Shown here one piece after another: positions 57,392 to 64,000 of a stretch of 64,000 nt of DNA (the stretch's first letter is position 1; each line of letters starts with the position of its first letter). Where the stretch lies: the NCBI RefSeq assembly GCF_003258945.1, contig NZ_QLIX01000002.1:62843-126842 (forward strand), read 5' to 3'. The notes under the pieces are model-generated. The model made no database searches. It was not told the DNA's origin and saw nothing but the letters and a program-made list of their open reading frames with translations. A program made the position numbers and the translations under genes. Source of the DNA: Roseicella frigidaeris. Its GTDB lineage: Bacteria; Pseudomonadota; Alphaproteobacteria; Acetobacterales; Acetobacteraceae.

Positions 57392-59056
57392 TCAGCCGTA
57401 GCTGACCGGCGTCTCCGTGCCGCGGCTGAGCTCGCGCGGCACGGGCTGGCCGGTCGCGGCGAGGGCCAGCGCCTCGGCGACGCGGATGCCGTCCACCCCG
57501 GCCGAGAGGATGCCGCCGGCATAGCCGGCGCCCTCGCCGGCGGGGAAGAGGCCGGGCGTGTTCACGCTCTGCAGGTCGGGGCCGCGGCGGATGCGGATCG
57601 GGCTGCTGGTGCGGGTCTCGACGCCGGTCATCACCGCATCCGGCCGGGCGAAGCCGGGGATCTGCCGGTCGAAGGCGGGCAGCGCCTCGCGGATCGCCGC
57701 CAGCACGAAATCCGGCAGGCAGCGGGCCAGGTCGGTCGGCGTCACGCCGGGGCGGTAGCTCGGCACGACATCGCCGAGCGTCGTGCTGGCGCGGCCGGCG
57801 AGAACGTCGCCGACCATCTGCCCCGGCGCCCGGTAGTCGCCGCCGCCGGCCTCGAAGGCGAGGCTTTCCCAGCGGCGCTGGAAGGCGACGCCGGCCAGCA
57901 CGTCGCCCGGATAGTCGGCCGGGTCGATGCCGACGACGAGGCCGGCATTGGCGTTGAACTCGGCGCGGCTGTACTGGCTCATGCCGTTGGTGACGACGCG
58001 GCCCGGCTCGCTGGTGGCGGCGACGACGCGCCCCCCGGGGCACATGCAGAAGCTGTAGACGCTGCGGCCGGAACTGCCGTGATGCACCAGCTTGTAGTCG
58101 GCGGCGCCGAGCAGCGGGTTGCCGGCATTCGGCCCGAAGCGGGCGCGGTCGATCAGGCCCTGCGGATGCTCGATGCGCACGCCGATGCTGAAGGGCTTCG
58201 CCTCCAGGAAGACGCCGCGCTCGCGCAGCATGGCGAAGCTGTCGCGGGCGCTGTGGCCGATGGCGAGCACGACATGCTCGGCGCGCAGCGTCTCGCCATC
58301 CTCGAGCACCACGCCGCGCAGCCGCCGCTCGCCGGCGGCGTCGGGCGCGATCAGCAGGTCCACCACCTTGCTGCCGAAGCGGTACTCGCCGCCGAGCGCC
58401 TCGATCTCGGCCCTGATGCTCTCGACCATCGTCACCAGGCGGAAGGTGCCGATATGCGGCTTGGAGACGTAGAGGATCTCCTCCGGCGCGCCGGCCTTGA
58501 CGAATTCCTGCAGCAGCTTCCGCCCGTAATGCCGCGGGTCCTTGATGCCGGAATAGAGCTTGCCGTCGGAGAAGGTGCCGGCGCCGCCCTCGCCGAACTG
58601 GACGTTGCTCTCCGGCGTCAGCACGCCGCGGCGCCACAGCGCCCAGGTGTCCTTGGTCCGCTCCCGCACCGGCTTGCCGCGCTCGAGGATGATCGGGCGG
58701 AAGCCCATCTGGGCGAGCACCAGCGCCGCCATGAAGCCGCAGGGGCCGGTGCCGATGACGATGGGGCGGGGCGCCCCCTCCGGCGCGCGGGCGACGAAGC
58801 GGTAGCGCGTGTCGGGCGCCGGGGCGATGCGCGGATCGCCGGCATGGCGGCGCAGCAGCGCCGCCTCGTCCCGCACCGCCAGGTCGAGCGTATAGACCAG
58901 CATGATGGCGCGCGGGTTGCGCGCGTCGTAGCCGCGCCGGACGACCTGCACCGATTCCAGCGCCGCCCCGGCGATGCCGAGGCGTTGCAGGATGGCGGCG
59001 TGGAGCGCGTCCTCCGGATGGGCGAGGGGCAGGCGAAGCTCGGTCAGGCGGATCAT
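57392..59056 (-). CDS. NAD(P)/FAD-dependent oxidoreductase
   Basis: A flavoprotein of 554 residues. An N-terminal domain of about 95 residues (MIRLTELRLPLAHPEDAL) precedes the FAD-binding motif IVIGTGPCGFMAALVLAQMG and ERGKPVRERTKD, then FGEGGAGTFSDGKLYSGIKDP, AEHVVLAIGHSARDSF and the C-terminal GLFPAGEGAGYAGGILSAGVDGIRVAEAL. This matches a widespread family annotated as uncharacterised FAD-dependent dehydrogenase (YP_/COG2509-like). The substrate is unknown. It is divergent from the aldo/keto reductase gene across the 58-bp tandem array. Confidence 0.9.
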   Translation of the reverse strand: MIRLTELRLPLAHPEDALHAAILQRLGIAGAALESVQVVRRGYDARNPRAIMLVYTLDLAVRDEAALLRRHAGDPRIAPAPDTRYRFVARAPEGAPRPIVIGTGPCGFMAALVLAQMGFRPIILERGKPVRERTKDTWALWRRGVLTPESNVQFGEGGAGTFSDGKLYSGIKDPRHYGRKLLQEFVKAGAPEEILYVSKPHIGTFRLVTMVESIRAEIEALGGEYRFGSKVVDLLIAPDAAGERRLRGVVLEDGETLRAEHVVLAIGHSARDSFAMLRERGVFLEAKPFSIGVRIEHPQGLIDRARFGPNAGNPLLGAADYKLVHHGSSGRSVYSFCMCPGGRVVAATSEPGRVVTNGMSQYSRAEFNANAGLVVGIDPADYPGDVLAGVAFQRRWESLAFEAGGGDYRAPGQMVGDVLAGRASTTLGDVVPSYRPGVTPTDLARCLPDFVLAAIREALPAFDRQIPGFARPDAVMTGVETRTSSPIRIRRGPDLQSVNTPGLFPAGEGAGYAGGILSAGVDGIRVAEALALAATGQPVPRELSRGTETPVSYG

Positions 59057-59121
59057 GCGGGTCCGGATCGGGGCGCCGGGATGGACCGGCTCGGGTGGTC
59101 GGGCGATCCTCGGGCCATAGA

Positions 59122-59330
59122 GCCGATCGCCGGAGGGCGGAACGCCCGAAGGCGTGAATCGGCTCGGCAGGGACAGGTGGCCGATCGCGGGAGGGCGGAA
59201 CGCCCGAAGGCGTGAATCGGCTCGGCGGGGCCAGGTGGCCGATCGCCGGAGGGCGGAACGCCCGAAGGCCTCGGGCGGCGTAACGGGACCAGGCGGCCGA
59301 ACGCCCGAGGGCGTGCATCGGCGCGGCGGG
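59122..59330. repeat. 58-bp tandem array in a divergent promoter region
   Basis: Three near-identical units begin at 59122, 59180 and 59238, each reading GCCGATCGCCGGAGGGCGG, AACGCCCGAAGGCGTGAATC and so on. A degenerate fourth begins at 59295. Each unit holds a GGGCG-GAA-CGCCC hairpin. The array fills most of the 285-bp gap between the FAD oxidoreductase and aldo/keto reductase starts and includes no gene. Confidence 0.85.
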
Positions 59331-59341
59331 AGGAGGCGGCG

Positions 59342-60307
59342 ATGGAACAGCGCGTGCTGGGGCGGAGCGGCCTCGCGGTCTCCGCCCTCGGCTACGGGGC
59401 CGGCGCGGTCGGCGGGCTGATGGTCCGCGGCAGCCCGGCGGAGCAGGAGCGCTCGCTCGCCCGGGCCTTCGAGGCTGGCATCACCTATGTCGACACCGCC
59501 GCCCTCTATGGCGACGGCGAGTCGGAACGCAATCTCGGCCGGGCGCTCAAGGCGCTCGGGGCGAAGCCGGTGCTCGGCACCAAGGTTCGGCTGCCCCCGG
59601 CGAGCCGCGGCGACATCGCCGGCGCCATCACCCGCTCGCTGGAGGCCAGCCTGCGGCGGCTGGGCCGCGAGAGCGTGGACTTGTTCCAGCTGCACGACCC
59701 GATCGGCGGGGCCGGGGGCCTCACCCCGGCGCAGGTGCTGGAGGAGGCGGTGCCGGCGCTGCAAGGGCTGCGGGCCGCGGGCAAATGCAGCCTGCTCGGC
59801 ATCACCGCCCTCGGCGAGGGGCCGGCGCTGCGGGACGTGCTGCGGAGCGGCCTCCTCGACACGGCGCAGATCCCCTTCAACCTGCTGAACCCGAGCTGGC
59901 TGGCGCCGCGCCGCGCCGGCCTGCCGGGGCAGGATTTCACCGGGCTCGGCCAGGAGGCGGCGGCCGCCGGGGTCGGGCTGATCGGCATCCGCATCCTGGC
60001 CGGCGGGGCCCTCTCGGGCGAGGCGGGGCGGCACCCGGTGGCGATGCCGGAGGTCGCGCCCATCGCCTCCGGCCCGGACTATGCGGCGGATGTCGCGGCG
60101 GCCCGGCGGCTGCGGCCGCTGCTGGCCGAGGGCGTCGCCGGCTCGCTGGCCGAACTCGCCATCCGCTACGCCGCCTTCGCCCCGGAGATGGGCTGCGCCC
60201 TGATCGGCACCGCCTCGCTCGACCAGCTGGAGGCGGCGATCGCGGCGGTGGGGCAGGGGCCGCTGCCGGCGGCGGCGCTGGCCCGGATCGACGCGCTGCT
60301 GGCATGA
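59342..60307 (+). CDS. aldo/keto reductase
   Basis: An NADPH-dependent TIM-barrel reductase of 321 residues. The tetrad is visible as Asp in VDTAALYGDGESERNLG with its Tyr, Lys in LGTKVR and His in FQLHDPIGG. The C-terminal cofactor region has LIGTASLDQLEAAI. Similar proteins include L-galactose and D-threo-aldose dehydrogenase-like members; the substrate is not known. GGGAGGAGG precedes the ATG. It overlaps the EamA gene by 4 nt (ATGA). Confidence 0.9.
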   Translation: MEQRVLGRSGLAVSALGYGAGAVGGLMVRGSPAEQERSLARAFEAGITYVDTAALYGDGESERNLGRALKALGAKPVLGTKVRLPPASRGDIAGAITRSLEASLRRLGRESVDLFQLHDPIGGAGGLTPAQVLEEAVPALQGLRAAGKCSLLGITALGEGPALRDVLRSGLLDTAQIPFNLLNPSWLAPRRAGLPGQDFTGLGQEAAAAGVGLIGIRILAGGALSGEAGRHPVAMPEVAPIASGPDYAADVAAARRLRPLLAEGVAGSLAELAIRYAAFAPEMGCALIGTASLDQLEAAIAAVGQGPLPAAALARIDALLA

Positions 60308-61239
60308 GCCTCGCCACGCGCCGCGACGCGGCGGGCCCCGCGGCGCCGGCATCGGCGCCGGCCCTGCCGCTGCGCGGCCTCGGCTACCTCTCGGTCACCG
60401 CCCTGGCCTGGGGGCTCAACTGGCCGGTGATGAAGCTGCTGATGCGGGACTGGCCGCCCTATGCCTTCCGCATCTTCGCGGCCCTCGGCGCGGTCACGCT
60501 GCTCGGCCTCGTCGCCCTCGCCCAGCGCGACCGGCTCTGGCCGCGGCGCGACCAGTGGGGGCGGCTCGCCGTCTCGGCGGTGCTGAACGTCTCGGCCTGG
60601 AGCGTGGTGGCGCCGCTCTCGCTGTTCTGGCTGGACGCCGCCGAGGCGGCGATCATCGGCTACACCATGCCGGTCTGGGCGACGGTGCTGGCCTGGCCGG
60701 TGCTCGGCGAACGGCCGACGGCGCGGCGCATCGCCGGGCTGGTGCTGGGGCTGGCCGGCGTCACGCTGCTGCTCGGCGGCACGCTGGCGGGGGCCGGGAT
60801 GGCGGCCTTCCAGGCCAAGCTGCCGGGGGCGGCGGCGATCCTCTGCACGGCGCTGATGTTCGCCGGCGGCGCGGTCTTCACCAAGCGCTGGCCGGTGCAG
60901 ATGGCGCCGGTGCCGCTGGTCGCCTGGCAGGTGGCGATCGGCACCGCGCCGGTCTGGGCGATCGCGCTCGCCTTCGAGCATCTCGATCTCGGGCGGGTCA
61001 CCTGGGTGGGCTGGGGCTGCCTCGCCTATGTGGCGGTGATGGCGCAATGCGTCGCCTATCTCGCCTGGTTCCGGGCGCTGCGGCTGCTGCCGGCGGGGAC
61101 GGCGGCGATCGGCAGCCTGCTGGTGCCGGTGATCGGCGTGGTGTCGAGCGGGCTGCTGCTCGGCGAGCCGCTCGGGCTGCGGCACGGGCTGGCGCTGGCG
61201 CTGACGCTCGGGGGCGTGCTGCTGGCGGCGCGGCGGTAG
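60304..61239 (+). CDS. EamA-family (DMT) transporter
   Basis: An inner-membrane exporter or exchanger of 311 residues with about ten hydrophobic segments in two repeats. The first repeat has YLSVTALAWGLNWPVMKLL, the second IPVIGVVSSGLLLGEPLGL in the usual E-P position. EamA proteins carry metabolites such as amino acids or purines; the substrate here is unknown. The overlap with the aldo/keto reductase gene suggests joint expression. Confidence 0.9.
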   Translation: MSLATRRDAAGPAAPASAPALPLRGLGYLSVTALAWGLNWPVMKLLMRDWPPYAFRIFAALGAVTLLGLVALAQRDRLWPRRDQWGRLAVSAVLNVSAWSVVAPLSLFWLDAAEAAIIGYTMPVWATVLAWPVLGERPTARRIAGLVLGLAGVTLLLGGTLAGAGMAAFQAKLPGAAAILCTALMFAGGAVFTKRWPVQMAPVPLVAWQVAIGTAPVWAIALAFEHLDLGRVTWVGWGCLAYVAVMAQCVAYLAWFRALRLLPAGTAAIGSLLVPVIGVVSSGLLLGEPLGLRHGLALALTLGGVLLAARR

Positions 61240-61303
61240 GCAACGAATCCCGCCGGCGGCGCGTTGGCGCGCACCTGCCACAGGCCGCGAGGAGGCCCCG
61301 CCG

Positions 61304-61612
61304 ATGGAACCGATGAAGCCGATGCAGCCCATGAAACCCATGGAGCCGATGAAACCGATGGATTCCGGCCCGCCCTGGTGGCCGCAGGCGCTCGGCCAGC
61401 CGGCGACCAGCGGCGGCCAGAACGACACGCGCTACGCCTTCTTCCCCGAGGCGCGGCGGCTGGCGGTGCAGCGCGACGGCAAGGTCACGCTCTACGACAC
61501 CGGCGAGCACCGCATCTCCGGCGTGCAGCAGCAGCAGGGCGGCACCGCCTCGCTCGCCTTCAGCAGCCAGCAGGGCACCGTGCGGCTCGAGGACCTGAAG
61601 CAGGTCGACTGA
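61304..61612 (+). CDS. Met-Pro repeat small protein
   Basis: An unrecognised protein of 102 residues in two parts. Residues 1-19 are a methionine-proline repeat, MEPMKPMQPMKPMEPMKPM, encoded by a near-repeat of 9 or 18 bp. Residues about 40-102 form a compact domain: RYAFFPEARRLAVQRDGKVTLYDTGEHRISG, then QQQQGG and RLEDLKQVD, probably a small beta domain. GAGGAGG lies 8 nt before the ATG. There is no signal peptide. The repeat may bind metal through methionines, but this is a guess. Confidence 0.8.
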   Translation: MEPMKPMQPMKPMEPMKPMDSGPPWWPQALGQPATSGGQNDTRYAFFPEARRLAVQRDGKVTLYDTGEHRISGVQQQQGGTASLAFSSQQGTVRLEDLKQVD

Positions 61613-61654
61613 CAGGCCCCTGGGAGGCGCGCCTCACCCGTCGCCGTCCGTTGC

Positions 61655-61747
61655 CCTGCCGCGGCTTCGCCGCGGCAGGCTGTGACGGATCTTCGGCCAG
61701 AGGCGCCTCACGGGGCCCCCATGAAGCCGCGGAGCGGCTTCATGGGG
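61655..61747. repeat. REP-like double hairpin between convergent genes
   Basis: CCTGCCGCGGC-TTC-GCCGCGGCAGG (61655-61679) is followed by a perfect 14-bp stem CCCCATGAAGCCGC/GCGGCTTCATGGGG with a GGA loop (61717-61747). The layout repeats that at 46004-46142. It ends 5 bp before the quinone reductase stop and lies after the Met-Pro gene, so it probably terminates both. Confidence 0.75.
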
Positions 61748-61752
61748 AATAC

Positions 61753-62727
61753 CTAGCACTCCAGCACGATCTTCCCGAAATGCGCGTTGGATCGCATATG
61801 CGCCAGCGCCGCGGCCGCCTCGGCGAGCGGGAAGACGCGGTCGATCGGCAGCCGCAGCTTGCCCGCCTCCAGCGCCGGCCAGAGATCGGCGCGCATGCGG
61901 CGGTTGATCTCCCGCACCTCCTCGATGGAGCGGGTGCGGAAGGTGACGCCGACATAGCGGATGCGGCGCAGCGCATGCAGGTCGAAGTCGAACTCGCCGC
62001 GCGCCCCGCCGAGCCGCCCGACATTGACGATGCGGCCGAGGATGGCGCAGGCGCGGAGATTGCCGTTGGCGAGCGGGCCCGAGACCTGGTCGACGATGAC
62101 CTCGACGCCCTTGCCCTCCGTCGCTTCCAGCACGCGCTCGGGCCAGGCGGGGTCGCCGGTGTCGATGGCGAGGTCGCAGCCGAACTCGGCGAGGCGGGCG
62201 CGCCGCGCCGGGTTGGTGGAACTGCCGAGCACGCGCTTCGCGCCCATGAGCTTGGCGATCTGCATCCCCATCAGCCCGACGCCCGAGCTGGCGCCCTGGA
62301 TGAGGATGCTCTCGCCCCGCTGCAGCCCGCCATTGGTGACGACGGCGTCGTGCATGGTCTGCAGCGCGACGGGCAGGGTCGCCGCCTCCACCCAGCCCAT
62401 GTTGCTGTCGGGCAGGGCGGCGCAGCGGCCCCAGTCGGCCAGGCCGTATTCGGCATAGCCTCCGGCGCCGCTCGCCATCACCCGCAGGCCGGGGCGGATG
62501 TGGTCGGGCACCTCGGCGCCGACCGCGGCCACCTCGCCGGCGAACTCCATGCCGACGATGGTGCCGGCGCCGCCGATGCGGCCATGCGCCTGGCCGGCGG
62601 CGACGCCTAGATCGGCGCGGTTCAGCCCGGCGGCGCGGATGCGCACCAGCACCTCCTGCGGCCCGGGCTTCGGCTCCGGCACCTCCTGCACCGCAACCCC
62701 CGCGCTGGTGACGATGGCTGCCTTCAT
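61753..62727 (-). CDS. quinone oxidoreductase, zinc-free MDR type
   Basis: A NADPH-dependent medium-chain reductase of 324 residues. It lacks the zinc ligands and has IGMEFAGEVAAVGAEVP near the start, LIQGASSGVGLMGMQIAKLMGAKRVLG as the cofactor loop and AIDTGDPAWPERVLEATEGKGVEVIVDQVSG, the typical QOR segment. It may reduce quinones or enones. Its stop lies just inside the hairpin at 61717-61747 on the minus strand. Confidence 0.92.
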   Translation of the reverse strand: MKAAIVTSAGVAVQEVPEPKPGPQEVLVRIRAAGLNRADLGVAAGQAHGRIGGAGTIVGMEFAGEVAAVGAEVPDHIRPGLRVMASGAGGYAEYGLADWGRCAALPDSNMGWVEAATLPVALQTMHDAVVTNGGLQRGESILIQGASSGVGLMGMQIAKLMGAKRVLGSSTNPARRARLAEFGCDLAIDTGDPAWPERVLEATEGKGVEVIVDQVSGPLANGNLRACAILGRIVNVGRLGGARGEFDFDLHALRRIRYVGVTFRTRSIEEVREINRRMRADLWPALEAGKLRLPIDRVFPLAEAAAALAHMRSNAHFGKIVLEC

Positions 62728-62766
62728 GGCGCTCTCCCCCTCCGATCGATCGGGGGTGAGTGGACC

Positions 62767-63195
62767 TCAGAACCGCTTCGCGAACCAGTGGCGGGTCGCG
62801 CCCGGCGGCATGTCCTCGAGGCGGCCCGCCTCGGCATAGCCGTGCCGGCGGTAGAAGCCCGGGGCCTGGAAGGACCAGGTGTGGAGATGCACGCCGCGGC
62901 AGCCGGCCTCCCGCGCCAGCGCCTCCGCCGCCGCCAGCAGCGCCTGCCCGGTGCCCTGCCGGCGCCGCGCCTCCGCCACCCAGAGCCAGTCGAGATAGAG
63001 CCAGCCCTGGGCCAGGCGGCAGCGGGCGCCGCCGAGCAGCGTCCCGCCGGGGTCGCGGGCCAGGATCCAGCGCTGCCGCCGCGGCAGGCGCGGCCCGTGC
63101 GCGGCGCGGTTATGGGCGGCGAGACCCCCGCCGATGGCCCGCCGGTCCGCCGGGGCGGGGGCGGCGGTGACCTCGAGGCGGAGGCCGGCCGTCAC
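62767..63195 (-). CDS. GNAT-family N-acetyltransferase, tandem copy 2
   Basis: An acyltransferase of 142 residues with the GNAT core YLDWLWVAEARRRQGTGQALLAAAEALAREAGC and a late FYRRHGYAEAGRLEDMPPGATRHWF. GTG 63195 overlaps the stop of the previous gene by 4 nt (GTGA), a sign of coupling. It is a paralogue of that gene: the same length, the same FQAPGF and GYAE motifs. The acceptor is unknown. Confidence 0.87.
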   Translation of the reverse strand: MTAGLRLEVTAAPAPADRRAIGGGLAAHNRAAHGPRLPRRQRWILARDPGGTLLGGARCRLAQGWLYLDWLWVAEARRRQGTGQALLAAAEALAREAGCRGVHLHTWSFQAPGFYRRHGYAEAGRLEDMPPGATRHWFAKRF

Positions 63196-63620
63196 AGCGC
63201 CTTGCGGAACCAGACCCGGGAATGGCCGCGCGGCATGTGGTCGAGCCGGCCGAACTCGGCATAGCCGTTGCGCTCCCAGAAGCCGGGGGCCTGGAAGCTG
63301 AAGGTGTCGGTGTAGGCGTCGGTGCAGCCGCGCTGGCGGGCGATCTCCTCGGCCCGCCGCAGCAGCTCCGAGCCCAGCCCCTGGCCGCGGGTGTCGCGGG
63401 CCAGCCAGAGCCAGTCGATGAACAGCCAGTGCCAGTAGGTGAGGCCGAGCAGCCCGCCGCGCACGGTCTCCCCGGCATCGCGGGCGAGGACGGTCACCGG
63501 CTCGCGGTCATAGGGGCCGCCCATTTCCTGGTTGAAGGCGTGCAGGCCGCGCTGGATCGCCGCCACCGCCTCCATCTCCGGGTAGTCGTCCTCGCTGATC
63601 TCGATGCCGTCGATGCTCAT
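63192..63620 (-). CDS. GNAT-family N-acetyltransferase, tandem copy 1
   Basis: A paralogue of the following gene, also 142 residues. The core reads FIDWLWLARDTRGQGLGSELLRRAEEIARQRGC, then DTFSFQAPGFWERNGYAEFGRLDHMPRGHSRVWF. An N-terminal acidic segment (MSIDGIEISEDDYPEM) is not shared. The two genes are the product of a duplication and are transcribed together. The acceptor is unknown. Confidence 0.88.
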   Translation of the reverse strand: MSIDGIEISEDDYPEMEAVAAIQRGLHAFNQEMGGPYDREPVTVLARDAGETVRGGLLGLTYWHWLFIDWLWLARDTRGQGLGSELLRRAEEIARQRGCTDAYTDTFSFQAPGFWERNGYAEFGRLDHMPRGHSRVWFRKAL

Positions 63621-63694
63621 GGGGCAGGGAAGGTCCCGATCCGGTTGCGCTGGCCGAACGCATGGTGCGGCCAGGATGTTGCGCCTTTGCTGCG

Positions 63695-64000
63695 TCAGCC
63701 GCCGAATCGACCCGCGGCGGCGATGGCCACGGTCAGCAGGCCGAGGCCGCAATTGAGGAGGATAAGCTGGCGGACCCGGTCCATCTCCGTCGCCGCGGCG
63801 GCGAGGTCGGCGCGCGCGCGGGCCGCCCGGAAGGCCTTCCAGGGGCCGGTGGCGAGGGCGAGGACGATGCCGGCCATCGCCAGGGCCAGCATGTGCATGG
63901 CGTGGATGTGCCAGCCGGCGCCGGCGAAGCCGCCATACCAGCCGAAGAGCAGCGCGTAGCCGGTCAGCAGCATGGCCGGCATGGCGTGCCAGACGAGGCG
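63695..64000 (-). CDS. CopD-like integral membrane protein (partial)
   Basis: The C-terminal part, at least 101 residues, of a multi-pass membrane protein that continues beyond the right edge. HAMPAMLLTGYALLFGWYGGFAGAGWHIHAMHMLALAMAGIVLALATGPW contains several His residues in the membrane, and LILLNCGLGLLTVAIAAAGRFGG ends it; the pattern recalls the CopD/heme or copper-related family. The frame runs through the edge (RLVWHAM), so the start is not in the window. Confidence 0.7.
   Translation of the reverse strand, partial: RLVWHAMPAMLLTGYALLFGWYGGFAGAGWHIHAMHMLALAMAGIVLALATGPWKAFRAARARADLAAAATEMDRVRQLILLNCGLGLLTVAIAAAGRFGG

Noticed and set aside
54455-57522. Long minus-strand frames opposite the Ala/Thr repeat gene
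   Set aside because: The 105-bp repeat is a multiple of 3 and GC-rich, so all frames stay open. The plus frame has the ribosome-binding site, the membrane segment and the best codon pattern.
59122-59330. CRISPR array
   Set aside because: Units are contiguous 58-bp copies without unique spacers, and no cas genes are near.

Overview
The window is very GC-rich (third codon positions nearly always G or C) and gene-dense. Several gene orders are typical of Alphaproteobacteria: rpiB-glyA-nrdR-ribD-ribE-ribB-ribH-nusB-thiL; bamE divergent from a cbp3-type gene followed by yceD-rpmF-plsX-fabH-ihfA-merR; qmcA-nfeD. The Bug (TctC) receptor, orphan amino-acid-type ABC receptors, L-lactate permease and MatC-type malonate carrier point to an Acetobacteraceae member of the Roseomonas type. 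This placement is inferred from gene content; no rRNA or tRNA gene was found.

Layout. 1-3.1 kb: 5' part of a DEAD-box helicase gene, a hydrolase, an ABC receptor and a small charged ORF. 3.1-9.8 kb: a malonate locus with a GntR regulator and aldehyde dehydrogenase on the minus strand, and malonyl-CoA decarboxylase, MatC carrier and a family III CoA-transferase on the plus strand. 10-12 kb: two alpha/beta hydrolases. 12-15.2 kb: metY-hemB-SDR. 15.5-24.7 kb: the rpiB-glyA-nrdR-rib-nusB-thiL block, interrupted by a GNAT gene and a Bug receptor. 24.9-30 kb: bamE facing the cbp3-yceD-rpmF-plsX-fabH-ihfA-merR block. 30.2-33.6 kb: folE and purine/ureide genes (HpxZ-RidA fusion, M20 amidohydrolase, HIU hydrolase). 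33.7-38.1 kb: wrbA, a stand-alone EF-G, hldE. 38.1-44.6 kb: MaoC/SDR pair, qmcA-nfeD, EF-hand protein, lactate permease, small membrane proteins. 44.8-50.1 kb: LLM oxidoreductase, DUF445 protein, ppa, a transposase-derived ORF, an MBL hydrolase. 50.2-54.3 kb: LysR regulator, alcohol dehydrogenase, ABC receptor, SDR. 54.5-57.4 kb: a 955-residue Ala/Thr-rich repeat protein. 57.4 kb to the end: FAD oxidoreductase, aldo/keto reductase, EamA transporter, a Met-Pro repeat protein, quinone reductase, twin GNATs and a CopD-like membrane protein cut by the right edge.

The most unusual items are these. The malonate locus lacks a MatB synthetase beside it and has a CoA-transferase instead, suggesting CoA cycling like that of oxalate degradation. 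HpxZ and RidA share one open frame with a strong internal ribosome-binding site. The 35-residue tandem-repeat protein has no recognisable family. Two dispersed double-hairpin elements supply the TAG stop codon of the gene they abut. A family of CTGCCGCGGC hairpins sits at gene ends, and a 58-bp tandem array lies in a divergent promoter region. The RibB protein carries a GTP-cyclohydrolase-II domain that has lost its zinc cysteines.
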